Origin: Closterium sp. Naga37s-1
Taxonomy: Eukaryota; Streptophyta; Zygnematophyceae; Desmidiales; Closteriaceae
NCBI GenBank assembly: GCA_947471745.1
Contig: CANJKZ010000774.1
Coordinates: 2,896,001 to 2,960,000, forward strand
Length of the DNA stretch: 64,000 nucleotides
Reading direction: 5' to 3'
Below, piece after piece: positions 32,677 to 45,671 of the stretch (positions are counted from its first letter, which is position 1; the number at the start of each line of letters is the position of its first letter). The translations under genes and the position numbers were made by a program. The notes under the pieces were generated by a model. It was not told the DNA's origin. It was given only the letters and a program-made list of their open reading frames with translations, and did not search any database.

Positions 32677-33070
32677 TGTCACAGGATCGAATTTCCACTC
32701 GAGAATGTTGCACTAAAGGTGAGTACTTTATACTCAGAAATACATAGAAACAACAGATAATCCGAACCTTCGGGAACGCGCTCTTCTAGAATAGATAATC
32801 ACAAGTGCGCATAAGCACGCAAGCCCATTGGCACTTCGGATTATGGTGAGATGACGCCTAGTACACCACTGTCGGTGCTGTCGGTTCCGTATAATGTAAA
32901 TGTCGGTGCCGAAAATACCAAATAAGTGAAATAATCGGAAAGCTCTATAAAATAGAATAGTAGTCCGATTGAGGTGAAATAAAGTGCAAATGAAAGAGGA
33001 AAATAAGGAGAATAAGATGGAGTAAAAATATGGAAATGAGAAATATGTCGAACGTCGGCGTACTCTCACA
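32677..33070 (-). repeat. Gypsy 3' LTR (left copy)
   Basis: 394 bp. It differs from the right copy by about nine substitutions and lacks about eight bases near 32722. Confidence 0.94.
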
Positions 33071-33080
33071 CTTCCCCCTC

Positions 33081-36000
33081 TCAAAGCTGGGTGGTAGATG
33101 TAACACCCTGCTTGACAAGATAGTCGCGGAGAGAACGTTGGGCATTACTCATGTCTTCTTCAGAGACCCAGCTGTCCTCAGAAGGATCATAGCCTTTCCA
33201 GCGTACGAGAAACTCCAGGGCGCCATGCCGACAACGACGATGTGCAAGCACAGATTCAACCTCGTACTCAAGTTCATCATTCACGAGGACTGGAGGCGGC
33301 GGCGGAGGTTGGCGTCCTGTGTACAACTTATTTGGATCTTGATAGGGTTTAAGAAGCTGCACGTGGAAGGCGTTATGAATCTTCCAAGAAGCTGGTAGGC
33401 GCAAGCGGAATGTGACTGGAGTGACCTGCTCTTCTACGAGGAAAGGTCCGCAGAAGCGAGGTCGTAACTTGGATGGAAGGTGACCGAGGTTGAGGTTGCA
33501 TGTGTCGAGAAGCACATGGTCACCAACCGCAATGGTATGATCACGTCGATGGCGATCGGCCAAGCATTTCTGTGAAGTCTGTATGTCCTGTAGACGCTTG
33601 TGTGTCTGATCCCAAAGCTGCTGCATTGTGGTAACAAAGTCGTGCGCGGGTTGGACAGTTGCAGGTACTGTCGGCTGTTGTGGAGTTAGTGGATGTCGTC
33701 CGCAACAGAGAAAAAATGGGGTCTCTCCTGTTGCGGCATGCTTTGCATTATTGTAGGTGAACTCCAACACCGGCAAGTGCAAGTCCCACTTGTTAATGTC
33801 GTCCTTGCACGCTGCGCGCAAGAGTTGTTCCACAATTTGGTTCAAGCGCTCTGTCTGCCCATCAGTCTGGGGATGATATGCAGATGACATTGCGAGGCGT
33901 GTCCCCATGAGCGACATGAGCTCTTTCCAGAACTTGCTAGTAAACTTGGGGTCCCTATCGGATATGAGGGTTGTTGGGATCCCGTGCTGTGAGATGATGT
34001 GTTTGAGGAATAGCTGTGCCGTTTCCTCCGTGCGTGCGGTTGTATGTGTCGGAATGAAGTGTCCCATCTTTGAGAATTTGTCGATGACGACCAGGATGGC
34101 GTCATGCCCCGCGTTGGTAGGTGGTAAACCGGTGATGAAATCCAAGCTGACCACTTGCCAAGGCTGTTCCGGGACGGGTAAAGGCTGAAGAAGTCCTGCT
34201 TTCTTCTGCTTGCTGCTTTTCATCCGCTGGCACGTGTCGCACGAAGTGACAAACTTTTGCACGTCGTTTGCCATGTGAGGCCAGTAGTAGACTTTCGCAA
34301 TCCCCGCAAGAGTCTTGTTACTCCCGAAGTGTCCAGCGTAAAGCACGTCATGGAATTCTTCGAGAAGCAACTGCCGAAGAGGCGGGTAGTTGGGTACCCA
34401 TATCTTTTTTGATCCTTTGCGTAGTGCGACGTCGTGGTCCCACTGCAACAATTTCTTTTTCTCTGCTAAGGGAATCTCGGGGTCGATGGTATACCCGTGC
34501 GTGAAGAGTCCCTTGAGTAGCGGATTCATCCCCTCAATCTGTATGGCGGCAACGTGTCCACGCCGGCTCAGTGCGTCTGCCTTATTCTTGTGTCCCGGCT
34601 TGTACACGATGTCGTAGTCGAAGTGCGTCTCGAGGAAGTCAATCCACCTGACTTGTCGTCTGGAGAGGGTCGGCTGCGTTTTCAGGTATTTTAGGCTGCA
34701 ATGGTCAGTGTAGACCATGGTATTTCTCCCTTCGAGGCAGCATCGCCATGTCTTGAATGCGGTGATGATCGCTAAGGCCTCTTTGTCGTGAATCGGGTAG
34801 TTGAGTTCTGCCCCGTGCAATTTCTTGCTGAGGTAAGCGATTGGTTGTAGTCCTTTCCCTTGGTCTTGCATCAAGACTGCTCCAACTGCTTGGTCGCTAG
34901 CGTCAGCTTCGATGACGTAGTCTTTTTCTGGATCTGGCAGGATCAGGATGGGTGCGGACGTGAGTGCGGTCTTCAACTGCTCCATGGCTTGCTGGTGCAC
35001 ATCCTCCCACTTGAACGGTGTATTCTTCTTCAGTAGATTGGTGAGAGGTGTTGCAATCTTCGCATACTGTGGCACGAACCGATTATAGTAGTTCGCAAAG
35101 CCAAGGAATTGCTGAAGTTCCTTCACGTTCTCCGGTGTATTCCACGTACGTACGGCTTCGATCTTCTTTGGGTCGACATAGACTCCTTGAGCGCTCACCA
35201 TATGTCCAAGGAACTGAACTTTCTTCAAGGCAAACTCGCTTTTGGATAGCTTGACATAGAACTTCTCCCATCGAAGTATCTCGAAGACGCGTCGTAGGTG
35301 TTCGATGTGCTGCTTCATGTCCCTCGAGTAGATCAGGATGTCGTCCAGGTACACCACCACGCATTCGTCGAATAGATGCCTAAGAATATGGTTCATTTCG
35401 GCCTGGAATGTAGCGGGTGCGTTGGTGAGTCCGAACGGCATGACGAGGTACTCGTAGGATCCGTATCGTGTCCGAAACGTTGTCTTATGGATGGAGTTAT
35501 CCGCCTTCCGGATCTGCCAATATCCCGATCTCAAATCGAGTTTTGAAAATACTGTGGCTCCACGAAGCTGGTCAAGTAGATTGTCGATCCGTGGAATCGG
35601 ATACTTGTTCTTGATCGTCTGCTTGTTGAGGGCTCGGTAGTCGACACACATGCGTAAGCTTCCGTCAGGTTTTGGTGTGAAAAGCACTGGTGCACCGTAT
35701 GGTGATGTTGATGGTCGAATGAGTCCTTTGTCCAGAAGGTACTCGATCTGCTTCTTCATGACGGCCAACTCGGTAGGGCTGAGTCGATATGGTGCTCGGA
35801 AGGTCGGTTTTGAACCAGGTTCTTCGATGATCTCGTGCTGGTGGGTTCGGTATGGTGGCAACTGGTCTGGAAGGTTGTCAGGGAGAACGTCTTCGAACTC
35901 TTCTAGAAGTTTCTGGATTGCTGGTGGAAGCTCGAGCGTTTTTCTCTCTCCCTCGTCCTCGTTGGTAACCAGTGCAACAAACCCTGCCATGGTTCGCTTC

Positions 36001-37990
36001 ACGTCCTTCTCGAAGCGTGCGAGAGTCTCCTCCGGAATATCTCCCGTGTTGCTCCAATTCGGAAGAGGAACTCTTCTGTCTTGATTGTAGATACTCGCCG
36101 TGCGGGTGACCCAGTTGATCTCGGGGTTGAACTTCTTCAGAAAATCTCTCCCAAGAATCAAGTCTAGCCCTTTGATGTTGGTGATGGGTAGGGTCGGTTT
36201 CCAGCGAAGAGGACCCATCTGCAGGTGTAACGCTGCTTCGCCATAGACTTGTAATTTGCTTCCGTCAACCATCGTAGCTGTGAAGTTTGAAGGCGTGTAC
36301 TTCTCATTGATGCGTTCGAGGGTTGTTTTGTCGCATACTGAATGGGATGCTCCGCTGTCCACGAGTGCTTGGAGGCGTCGTCCATTGCAGATCACCTCGA
36401 GCAAAAGTGGTTGGCGTTGCTCGTTGTACCCGTTGATCGTCTCGTTGATTGGATCATAAGGCATTTCCCATAGCTCTGTGTTTTCTCCTGGGGTGGCAGA
36501 TGGCCGGTCCTGCCGTTCCCTATTGCCATGATTTTTTGTTGTCGTCGACGACGTGGTTCTCGAGCTCATAGTAGAATTCATAGATGGGGTAGATACCGTA
36601 GATGTTTCAGATGTTGCAGATGCATCTGTCGAGGAGGTTTGAGGTCGTCGCAGCTTCATGTTGACCTCGAGCTCCCTCTTGAGCTGCTTCAGTGCCACCG
36701 ACTTCTTCCGTGGGGACCGGTTGGTCGACGTGGGCTGGTTTTTCAGAGAGAGGACGATGTCGTCGTTGGAAGGTCGATCTTCCACGCTCCGTTGTTGGTT
36801 CCCCATGCGCAGCTGCTGTAGTTGTCGTACCGGTACATTCTTTTTCTTCTGGAGCCTCTCTCGTGATTTCACAAAGGCCGTAGACCCAAGGGAATATTTT
36901 CCAAGTAAAGCATCCTTGTATGATATTTTGAAGGGGTGCTTACTTTTTACAGGGCCTTTTTGGAGTTGTCCGGGTCCAGCAGGGTCTTGTGTCGCGGAGA
37001 TTTTATTTCCCTCGGCGATTTTCCCTGGTAGAGTCCGTTCGTGGTTTGAAAAATTCACTCCACGATCCTCCAATATTCGCATTAAACCTGCTCCACTGCT
37101 GCGGTCCCTAAGCGCTGAACGTGCAGTTTTCATTTCGTCACAATCGATGAGTCGATGTCCGAGCTTGCCGCAGAAAGAACTCTTGGATTTGTTCTTCTTT
37201 GGTCTTGCCTTCGCGTCGATTCGATCGAGTTCCATCGGGTCGGCGTACGTGGGGTTAGCCAAGCGTCCTCCATGTCGTCTAGCTCGTCCATGAAGTCGTC
37301 GTGTTCCGATCGTGGTTACGTCGAAACGTTCCGCTGCCGAAACGACATCGTTGTAGCTGCTCCAATTTGCGGCCGCAACATGTTGTCGTGTTTCTTTATT
37401 CAGCCCCGCGATAAATGCTCTAATTTTTTTGCCTTCCGTGACGTCGGGGATGCGGTTGAACAACTCCTCCATTTGTTGCGTGTAGTTCGCGACGCTCCCG
37501 ATTTGTCGATGACGATGTATTTTGTCGCGGGCGATAAACGCTGCATTAATCGGCTCAAAACGTTGTAGTAATCGTTCTCGGAACTGCTGCCATGTCGCTT
37601 CACCTTGGTTTAATAAACCGCTTCCGCTTATCCGTTCAATTGCTGGTCCGCGCAGTAGTGTTGCTGCAAAATTAATTCTGTTTCTGTCGAGTGCTGGTGC
37701 TGTCCATCCAATGGCGGCGAAATAAATTTCGATCGCCAAAAGCCACGCCTAGCGTCGATTTCCCCATCAAAGGTGTTGGGGGCTCGAATTTCTTGGGCCT
37801 TGGGAAAATTTCGCGACTGCTGCGAAATCACGATCGATTCTGCTTCTGTCGCAATTTTCGCCATGACGCGCGCTTTCACCCAAAGTCGTTCGATCCGTCG
37901 CGCGTCGGTCTCGCTACTTCTGCACCGCTCGATATAGGTCCCGACAATTCGCAATTGTCGTCTCTGTATCGCAAACGTTTTCGAGAACAA
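33081..37990 (-). pseudogene. Chromovirus gag-pol, nearly intact (one frameshift in gag)
   Basis: The minus-strand frame 37739-33081 (1552 codons) carries gag; a zinc-knuckle remnant [13 protein letters not shown] in which the first Cys appears changed to Ser; a protease ([11 protein letters not shown]); RT ([18 protein letters not shown]); RNase H ([13 protein letters not shown]); an integrase HHCC region ([16 protein letters not shown]) and core ([24 protein letters not shown]); and a C-terminal chromodomain ([14 protein letters not shown]). The start of gag ([15 protein letters not shown]) is in another frame, with the switch near 37745. That frame has an ATG at 37864 and stays open to 37990. 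One lost base explains the break. In chromoviruses the chromodomain steers integration. Confidence 0.93.
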
Positions 37991-38152
37991 TCGAACTCAC
38001 GACCCTGTTAAAAAAACGCGCGAGGGGGGTTATTAAAAAAACGTGGAATCTGGTGCTTACCAGCGTCGGCGCCGAATTCGTCGCCCCCGGCGGTTTTTCG
38101 AAGCAGGAATTTCTTGAGCGCGCTGCTTAGCTGAAACTCCGCGAGTGAAAAC

Positions 38153-38165
38153 GGCTCTGATACCA
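38153..38165 (-). other. Chromovirus primer-binding site
   Basis: Minus-strand TGGTATCAGAGCC, two bases inside the 5' LTR edge, matching initiator-Met tRNA. Between it and the frame (37991-38152) is leader sequence in which I see no gene. Confidence 0.9.
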
Positions 38166-38167
38166 AG

Positions 38168-38568
38168 TGTCACAGGATCGAATTTCCACTCGATAATGTT
38201 GCACTAAAGGTGAGTACAAGGCGTATTTATACTCAGAAATACATAGAAACAACAGATAATCCGAACCTTCGGGAACGCGCTCTTCTAGAATAGATATCAC
38301 AAGTGCGCATAAGCACGCAAGCCCATTGGTACTTCGGATTATGGTGAGATTACGCCTTGTACACCACTGTCGGTGCTGTCGGTGCCGTATAATGTAAATG
38401 TCGGTGCCGAAAATACCAAATAAGTGAAATAATCGGAAAGCTCTAGAAAATAGAATAGTAGTCCGATTGAGGTGAAATAAAGTGCAAATAAAAGAGGAAA
38501 ATAAGGAGAATAAGATGGAGTAAAAATATGGAAATGAGAAATATGTCGAACGTCGGCGTACTCTCACA
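38168..38568 (-). repeat. Gypsy 5' LTR (right copy)
   Basis: 401 bp, TGTCACAGG..CTCTCACA, followed by the TSD GAAAC. Confidence 0.95.
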
Positions 38569-38573
38569 GAAAC

Positions 38574-38690
38574 CTGCTCTCGCCGAGGCGAAGGGAAAGG
38601 AGAAATTGGTGGAGAAAGAGAGCAGGCTTGGTGCGAAGACGAAAAGGGAGTCCGCCTTGGTGGTTGGTAGTGTAAAGAAAAAACAAAAAT
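38574..38690 (+). CDS. Backbone gene, segment 2 (Lys-rich)
   Basis: Joining 32676 to 38574 restores the frame exactly (PPRGK then PALAEAKGKEKLVEKE). The segment is rich in Lys and Glu and ends in SVKKKQK at the element E insertion point, continuing at 45809. Function unknown. Confidence 0.6.
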
Positions 38691-38822
38691 TGCCAAACTT
38701 ATATATGCTATAGTCTGTTTAGGCTATAGTGGGGTAGTCCTTCGAGGGTACAACACTTTTGTGTTTGCTACTTGTACCCCACCTGTTTCCTAGTTCATCA
38801 TCCATTCTCATTAATCCTCACA
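38691..38822 (+). repeat. E 5' LTR
   Basis: 132 bp, TGCCAAAC..CCTCACA. The 3' copy begins TGTCAAAC. Confidence 0.93.
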
Positions 38823-38872
38823 TGGTATAGAGCAGGTTCCCTAGTGGGACTATTTCTTCCTAAGGGCCCACC
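38823..38872 (+). other. E primer-binding site and GGGCCCACC palindrome
   Basis: TGGTATAGAGCAGG begins right at the LTR edge, as in D. GGGCCCACC lies at 38864-38872. Confidence 0.7.
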
Positions 38873-38937
38873 ACGTTTAAAGATTTTTTTTTTTTTACCT
38901 GCCCGAAGCGCGCTTCGCGCACTGCCCTGATCTACCC

Positions 38938-39755
38938 TTACGCGGCCCCTTAGCGGCCCCTTAACGGCCCCTTAGCGGCCCCTTCGTGGCCCCCTACGGC
39001 CCCTTCGCGGCCCCCTACGGCCCCTTCGCGGCCCCTTGTCGGCCTCTTCGCGGCCCCTCCTAGCGGCCCCTTCGCGGCCCCTTTGCGGCCCCTTAGCGGC
39101 CCCTTCGCGGCCCCCTATCGGCCCCTTCGCGGCCCCCCCCCCTAGCGGCCCTTTAGCGGCCCCCTACGGCCCCTTCGCGGCCCTTTATCGGCCCCTTCAC
39201 GGCCCCTTAACAGCCCCTTTTCGGACCCTTCGCGGCCCCTCAGTGGCCCCTACGCGGCGTCGCCCCTGCTAGCGGCGTAGCCCCTGCCCGCGACGTCGCC
39301 CCTGCTAGCAGCGTCGCCCCCGCCCGCGGCGTCGCCCCAGCCCACGACGTCGCCCCAGCCCGCGGCGTCGCCCCAACCCACGGCGTCGCCCCAGCCCGCG
39401 GCGTCGCCCCTGCCCACGGCGTCGCCCCTGCTCGCGGAGTCGCCCCTGCTCGCGAAGTCGCCCCTGCCTGTGGCCTCTCCCCTGCTGAAGTGGCCCCTGC
39501 TGCCGCAGCCCCTGCTGACGCGGCACATGCAGAAGTGGCCCCTCCCCTGCTGGCGCGATACCTGCTGCTGCGGCCCCTGCTGTCAAGGCCCGGCCTCGCA
39601 CCCGCTCGTGGTAAGCACCCGAGCCGCCCCGCAGAGCCGCGCCGCCCGGCCGAGCCGCGCCACCCAGCCGAGACGCGTCGCCCAGCCGAGCCGCGCCGCC
39701 CAGCCGAGACGCGCCGCTCAGCAGAGCCGCACCGCCCCCACCGAACCGTACTGCC
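38938..39755 (+). repeat. E leader: GC-rich tandem repeats
   Basis: CGGCCCCTTAGCGGCCCCTT-type units (38940-39240) are followed by GCGGCGTCGCCCCTGCCC-type units (39250-39470) and CCCAGCCGAGCCGCGCCG-type units (39640-39735). The general plan matches D's leader, with diverged units. No gene is seen. Confidence 0.88.
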
Positions 39756-39827
39756 CTACTGAGCAGCACTGCCTTGCACTGCCCTGCTGCTATTGTTTCT
39801 ACTGCTACTACTGCTGCTACTGCAACT

Positions 39828-42800
39828 ATGGCTAGTCCTACCGTTCTCACCTTTGATGCTGAGGGACGTGCAGTTGACTTTGACGTGTGGGTTGACGACC
39901 TACAGCTCTTTCTTGAGTGTGACTCTGGGGATGGGGTATCCCTTTTCGATCACACGTCCGGTGTTTCTATTGCTCCTGCTGCCACTGCTGACAGTATGGT
40001 TCGCTCGCAGTGGACCACTCGTGACGCTGTTGCTCGTCTTGCTGTTCGTAGTCACCTGCCGCCTGCTGAGCGCGCGCACTTTGGCCAGTACAAGACTGCT
40101 CAGTCTTTGTACGACGCTGTAGTTGCACGCTACTCCTCCCCTGCCACTGCTGCCCTCAGCCGCCTCATGCTACCGTACCTTTTCCCTGACCTTGCTGCCT
40201 TTGCCACTGTCGCTGACCTAGTTGCTCACCTTCGCACTAGTGACGCCCGCTACCGCGTTGCCCTTTTCACTGAGTTCTGTGCCAAGAACCCCCCCCCAAT
40301 GTACATCACCCTTTACTACCTAGTCACCCGCCTCCCTGACTCTCTCTCTTCAGTCAGGGACCACTTTCTCTCCCTTTGCCCCACCGAGCTGACTGTCGAC
40401 CTGCTAGAGGAGCACCTTGCTGCAGCTGAGAAGAGTATCTTAGCTGTAGGTGCTTCTCACGGCGACCGTCGCACCCCCTTCTTTGAGGGGTGTTCCCCTG
40501 TCCCCCTTCTCCCCTCTGTTGCTTCTGCTGCTGCTGTCGACCTCGTTGGCACGGAGGAGGTCGGCGCTGCGTCTGCCTCTAGTGGGAGACGCCGCACCAG
40601 CAAGGGCAAGGGGAGCAAGGGTGGTGGAGGGGGCGGCGGGGGAAGCAGTGGAGGAGGTGGAGGCGGCGGAGGAGGTGGAGGTGGTGGTGGGGGTGGTACC
40701 GGGAGTGGGGGCGTCAGTGGCGGCGGTGGAGGTCGTGGCGGCGGTGGCGGAGGAGGTGGAGGCAGCGGCAGCGGTGGTGGAGGTAGCGGCGGAGGTGGTG
40801 CTGGTCGCGGTGCAGCCGCGCAGCGTGGAGGCTTTGGTGGCAGCCAGCGCCAGCAGCAGCTGCGCACCCGTGAGACCCCGTCGGTTCAGCAGCTTCGTGA
40901 GTGGTACGCTGGGCGTGGGAGGTCTGGGGGTGCAGGTCCCTGCACTTACGTTCTTCGCACCGGCACTCGTAGTGGGGAGGTGTGTGGGCTCCCACACACA
41001 ACGCAGCGCTGCTTCGGTCGCTTGACTGATGCTTGGCGTACCCAGTTTCCTGACGCCATTGAGCTTCCTCGTTGGCATGATCTGCTTCTACAGAATGTGC
41101 CTATCTTTGATCTAGACTTTGATGCTATCCTTGCTGCCATGTATGCTCTTGCTGATAGTGCTAAGGGTGATTGTTACCTGAGTGTCCCGCCCGACCAGGG
41201 CATTGCGGCTGCTGCTCTAGGTGCTAGTGCGTCGGCTCCTCCAGGTACTAGTGCGTCTGCTGCTCCAGGTGCTGGTGCGTTTGCTCTCTCTGGTACTGCA
41301 CCTACTGAGTCCTTGCACACTTTCACACTTGAATCTGGTGCTTCGCGCTCTTTCTTTAGAGACAGCACCACGCTCACGCCGCTCAGTCGGCCTGTTGCGG
41401 TCTCCCTTGCTGACCCCTCCGGGGGCCCAGTCCTTGCACACTCCTCCACGGTTCTACCGTGTCCTGCGGCCCCGTCGGGTTTGCTGTCGGGACTCCACCT
41501 CCCCTCGTTCTCCACGAACTTGGTGAGTGGAGCTGACCTCCAGGACGCGTGGGTTGACCAGTTCACCCCTGGAGGTCAGCGTGTGACCCACTGCACTTGC
41601 TCTCGGACGGGCCGCCACCTGGCCACGTTCACCCGTCGGCCAGGGTCGAGTCTGTACACACTGACTACTGCGCCTCCTCCTGTCCCTGCGTCTGGTCAGG
41701 TAGCTGCGTCCAGTCAGGTGTTTGCTGCCGCGTCCAGGTCTAGTCCTGCGTCTGCCCCCTGCTCGTGTCGTCCTCTGGCGCACGAGACTCTCATTTGGCA
41801 CCACCGCCTTGGTCACCCCTCCCTACCTCGTCTTCTAGGTATGGCCTCCTGTGCTCTTGTCTCTGGACTCCCCAGGTCCCTCCCTCCCCTTCCTCCGGGG
41901 CCTGCCCCCACCTGTGTTCCTTGTGTCGAGGGCCGGCAGCGCGCCGCTCCTCACTCCTCGTTTCCTCCGACTGAGGCCCCTCTGCAGACTCTTCACATGG
42001 ACGTGTGGGGCCCAGCCCGCGTCCGTGGACAGGGTCACGAGCGTTACTTCCTGCTGGTCGTTGACGAGTACTCACGTTACACCACAGTTTTCCCCTTGCG
42101 CAGCAAGGGTGAGGTCCCTGAGGTGTTGATCGACTGGATCCGCGGTACTCATCGCCAGCTTAGTGAGAGTTTCGGCTCAGACCTTCCTGTTCTGCGTCTG
42201 CACTTAGACAGAGGCGGGGAGTTTTCCTCCGACCTCCTGAGAGCCTTCTGTCGTTCCGAGGGCATCCGCCAGACGTTCACGCTTCTGGCCTCCCCGCAGC
42301 AAAATGGGATTGCTGAGCGCCGCATTGGCATGGTCATGGACGTCGCTCGTACGTCCATGATCCATGCGGCTGCTCCCCATTTTCTGTGGCCGTTCGCGGT
42401 TCAGTACGCTGCGCATCAGATCAACCTTCAGCCTCGTGTCTCCTTGCCGGAGACCACACCTACTCTGCGGTGGACGGGGAAGGTTGGCGATGCGTCCGCG
42501 TTCCATCTCTGGGGATCTCGAGCTTTTGTCCGCGATACTACTGCGGACAAGCTGTCCTCCCGTGCCGTTCCCTGTGTCTTCCTTGGCTTCCCTCCTGACG
42601 CACCCGGGTGGCAGTTCTACCACCCCACCTCGCGTCGTGTTCTGTCCTCTCAGGACGTCACGTTTGATGAGTCGGTGTATTACTACCGTCTCTTTCCCTA
42701 CCGCACTGCCTCTCCCCCCCCTCCGCCGCTTTCCTGGCACCAGGTACTCCCCCGGTAGACCCCCTCCCCCCCCAGGGTCCTGCCCCCTCAGGTGTGTCCC

Positions 42801-45442
42801 AGGTAGACCCTGCCGAGCCGGTCGAGGTGCTTCTGGTGCTGGTGCTGCTGGAGGTGCTGCTGGTGCTGGTGCTGCTGGAGGTGCTGCTGGTGCTGGTGCT
42901 GCTGGAGGTGCTGCTGGTGCTGGAGGTGCTGCTGGAGCTTCCGGAGGTGCTGCTGGTGCTGGTGCTGCAAGAGGTGCTACTGGTACTGGAGGTGCTGCTG
43001 GAGCTTCTGGAGGTGCTGCTGGTGCTGGTGCTGCTGGAGGTGCTACTGTTGCTGGAGGTGCTGCTGGAGCTTTTGGAGGTGCTACTGGTACTGGAGCTGC
43101 TGGAGGTGCTGCTGGGACTGGAGACCCTGGGGCTGAGGGTACCGGTTCTGTCTCTGCTGTTTCTGGAGGCGTTGTGCGGCCGCGGCCGTACTACGTTCCG
43201 CTTCTTCAGCAGGTTCTTGGCTCCCCGCCTTCTCCTGGTCCTCCTCCTACTTTACTGAGTCCACCGCCTGTCCAGTCCCAGTCGCGGCTCCAGCCAGCCT
43301 CTCCACTGCCTGGTCCTTCTCCTTACTCTGGACCGACTAGAGGTCTTACTGAGCGTCGTGAGCCTGAGTCTTGTCCTGTGTCTCCTGAGTCTCGTTCTCC
43401 GTCGCCTGTCCGTCCTATTCGCGCTGGTCGTGTTTCGCGTCCGCGTCCTCCTCCTGTCCCTGGCACTCACTCTATGACTCTGCGTCCTTCCACTGCTCCA
43501 CAGCGTGTCCCTCTGCCGTCTCCTCCTGCTTCCTCTCTTCCTGCCGGTCCGGACCCTGGGTCTGACTCCCTACGTGCTGCTAGTCTAGCTGTCACGCGTT
43601 TTGTGGCCACTGCTGTCACTGACCCTTTGTTTGAGTCCACTGCTGCGTCTGCTCTTGTTGCTGAGCTTGTTGACTTTGCTGCAGCCTGTCGCCTAGACTA
43701 CGCCGCTCGTCTTGTTACTGAGTCTGCGTCTGTGTCTGTCTGTCCTCCGTCCGTCGGGGGTGAGTGTGCTCTTGGCACGGACGTTCTTGAGGACAGACAG
43801 GAGGAGTTTGAGTGCTTTGCTGCTTCTGTACCTCATCTCGTGTCCATGCTGCTTGCCCCTGAGGGAGACCCGGATGCACCAGACATCCCGACCCCGCGCT
43901 CTTACGCAGAGGCGATAGAGGGTCCCTACTCCTCTCAGTGGCAGGCAGCCATGGACGCAGAGATGGCTTCCTGGAAGTCCACAGGCACCTACGTAGACGA
44001 GGTTCCCCCGCCTGGGGCGAACATCGTCAGTGGCATGTGGATCTTCAGGGTGAAGTGGCTGCCGGGTTCTCCGCCTGTCTTCAAGGCGCGTTACGTTGCA
44101 CGTGGCTTCACTCAGCGACAGGGAGTTGACTTCTTTCAGACCTTCTCCCCTACCCCGAAGATGACCACTCTTCAGGTACTGCTGCACGTAGCGGCTCAGC
44201 GTGACTACGAGCTCCACTCGCTTGACTTCAGCACAGCCTTTCTACAGGGCAGCCTGCACGAGGAGATCTGGCTGCGCCGCCCACCTGGCTTCACTGGGTC
44301 GTTTCCTCCTGGTACCCAGTGGAGCCTCCGGCGGCCAGTCTACGGTCTCCGTCAGGCACCTCGTGAGTGGCACGACACACTCAGGACGACTCTTGCTGCT
44401 CTGACCCTTCTCTGTTTTTACGCACTGACACTACTCTGCCGCCGTTCTACGTTCTCGTGTACGTAGACGACCTTGTCTTTGCTACTGCCGACACTGAGGC
44501 ACTCGCCCACGTAAAGTCCGAGCTGCAGAAGAGACACACATGCACTGACATGGGTGAACTGACAAGCTATCTTGGCTTGCGGATCACCCGGGACGGAGCA
44601 CAGCGCACCATTACCTTGACTCAGTCACACATGGTGCAGCAGGTCCTTCAGCGCTTCGGCTTCACGTACTCCTCGCCACAGTCCACTCCTCTGCCTACAG
44701 GTCACTCACTCTCAGCTCCACCTTCGGACGAGTCCATAGAGCCAAGCGGCCCGTATCCAGAGCTTGTGGGCTGCCTCATGTACCTGATGACTTGCACACG
44801 ACCTGACCTCGCATACCCTCTGAGCCTTCTGGCTCGCTACGTGGCTCCCGGCAGGCACCGAAGGTGCACTGGGATGTTGCGAAGAGGGTGTTGCGATACT
44901 TGTGCAGTACATCGGGCATGGGGCTCGTGCTTGGAGGACGGGCTCGAGTTGTCCTCACTGGTCACGCAGACGCCTCCTGGGTTGACGACTTGGCTACGCA
45001 GCGGTCGTCACAGGGTTACACCTTCAGTCTTGGCTCCGGTTCTGTCTCTTGGCGGTCTATCCGTTCTTCTTCTGTTCTCAGCTCCAGTTGTGAGGCTGAG
45101 ATCTACGCTGGGGCCATGGCTGCACAGGAGCTACGCTGGCTCACCTACCTGCTGACCGACTTGGGAGAGGCGCCTCGTTCTCCTCCAGTTCTGTACGTCG
45201 ACAACAAGGCCATGCTGGCCTTGTGTCAGGAGCACAGACTGGAGCACAGAACGAAGCACATTGCTCTGCGCTACTTCCTTGCTCGAGAGTTGCAGCAGCG
45301 CGTTCAGCTTCGTCTTGCCTACGTGGCCTCTCAGGCCAACACTGCTGATGTTTTCACCAAGGCACTTCCGCCTTGTGATCATCAGCGTTTCTGTACTGTG
45401 TTAGGCCTTGTACCTACTATGCCTCACTTGTTGACTTCTTGA
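39828..45442 (+). pseudogene. E gag-pol, three frameshifts
   Basis: The ATG at 39828 starts gag (VDFDVWVDDLQLFLECD), then a long Gly tract (40620-40800), the expanded knuckle CX13CX3HX4C (40941-41012), the protease with ESGASRSFF in place of the usual DSG, pre-integrase and integrase (LDRGGEF, NGIAERRIG). The first frame ends at 42758 after a lost base following the C-rich tract. The next frame carries the Gly-Ala linker and RT up to about 44400, where 22 bases are missing by comparison with D. The third frame holds YVDDLVF. A lost A in CACCGAAAGG near 44860 shifts it again, and RNase H ends at 45442. It is dead by sequence. Confidence 0.92.
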
Positions 45443-45671
45443 CTCTGCTTGTATTGTACTCTATATACTTTTACCTGCATGCTTACACTTGCTAGGTTGT
45501 GTTCACCGTATTGTTTGCTTTCCTTTATATAACTCTGCATGTGAACTGGCCTTGTGGCCCTTTGCTTGTGCTCAGACTGCGTGGTGACTTTGTGATCCAC
45601 CCTGAGCTTGCTTTGCTTTTCTTGACTGGTCTTGTGACCCCTTGTTCTCCCCCACTTTGCCTATGGGGGTG

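Larger units (their letters stand above)
32677..38568 (-). mobile_element. Ty3/gypsy chromovirus, minus strand
   Basis: 5892 bp with TSD GAAAC (32672-32676 and 38569-38573). The LTRs are 394 bp (left) and 401 bp (right), TGTCACAGG..CTCTCACA on the plus strand, with roughly nine substitutions and two small gaps between them. Initiator-Met primer site; the polypurine complement CTTCCCCCTCTC lies at 33071-33082. It carries one long gag-pol frame ending in a chromodomain. It is inserted in the backbone acidic gene. Confidence 0.96.
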
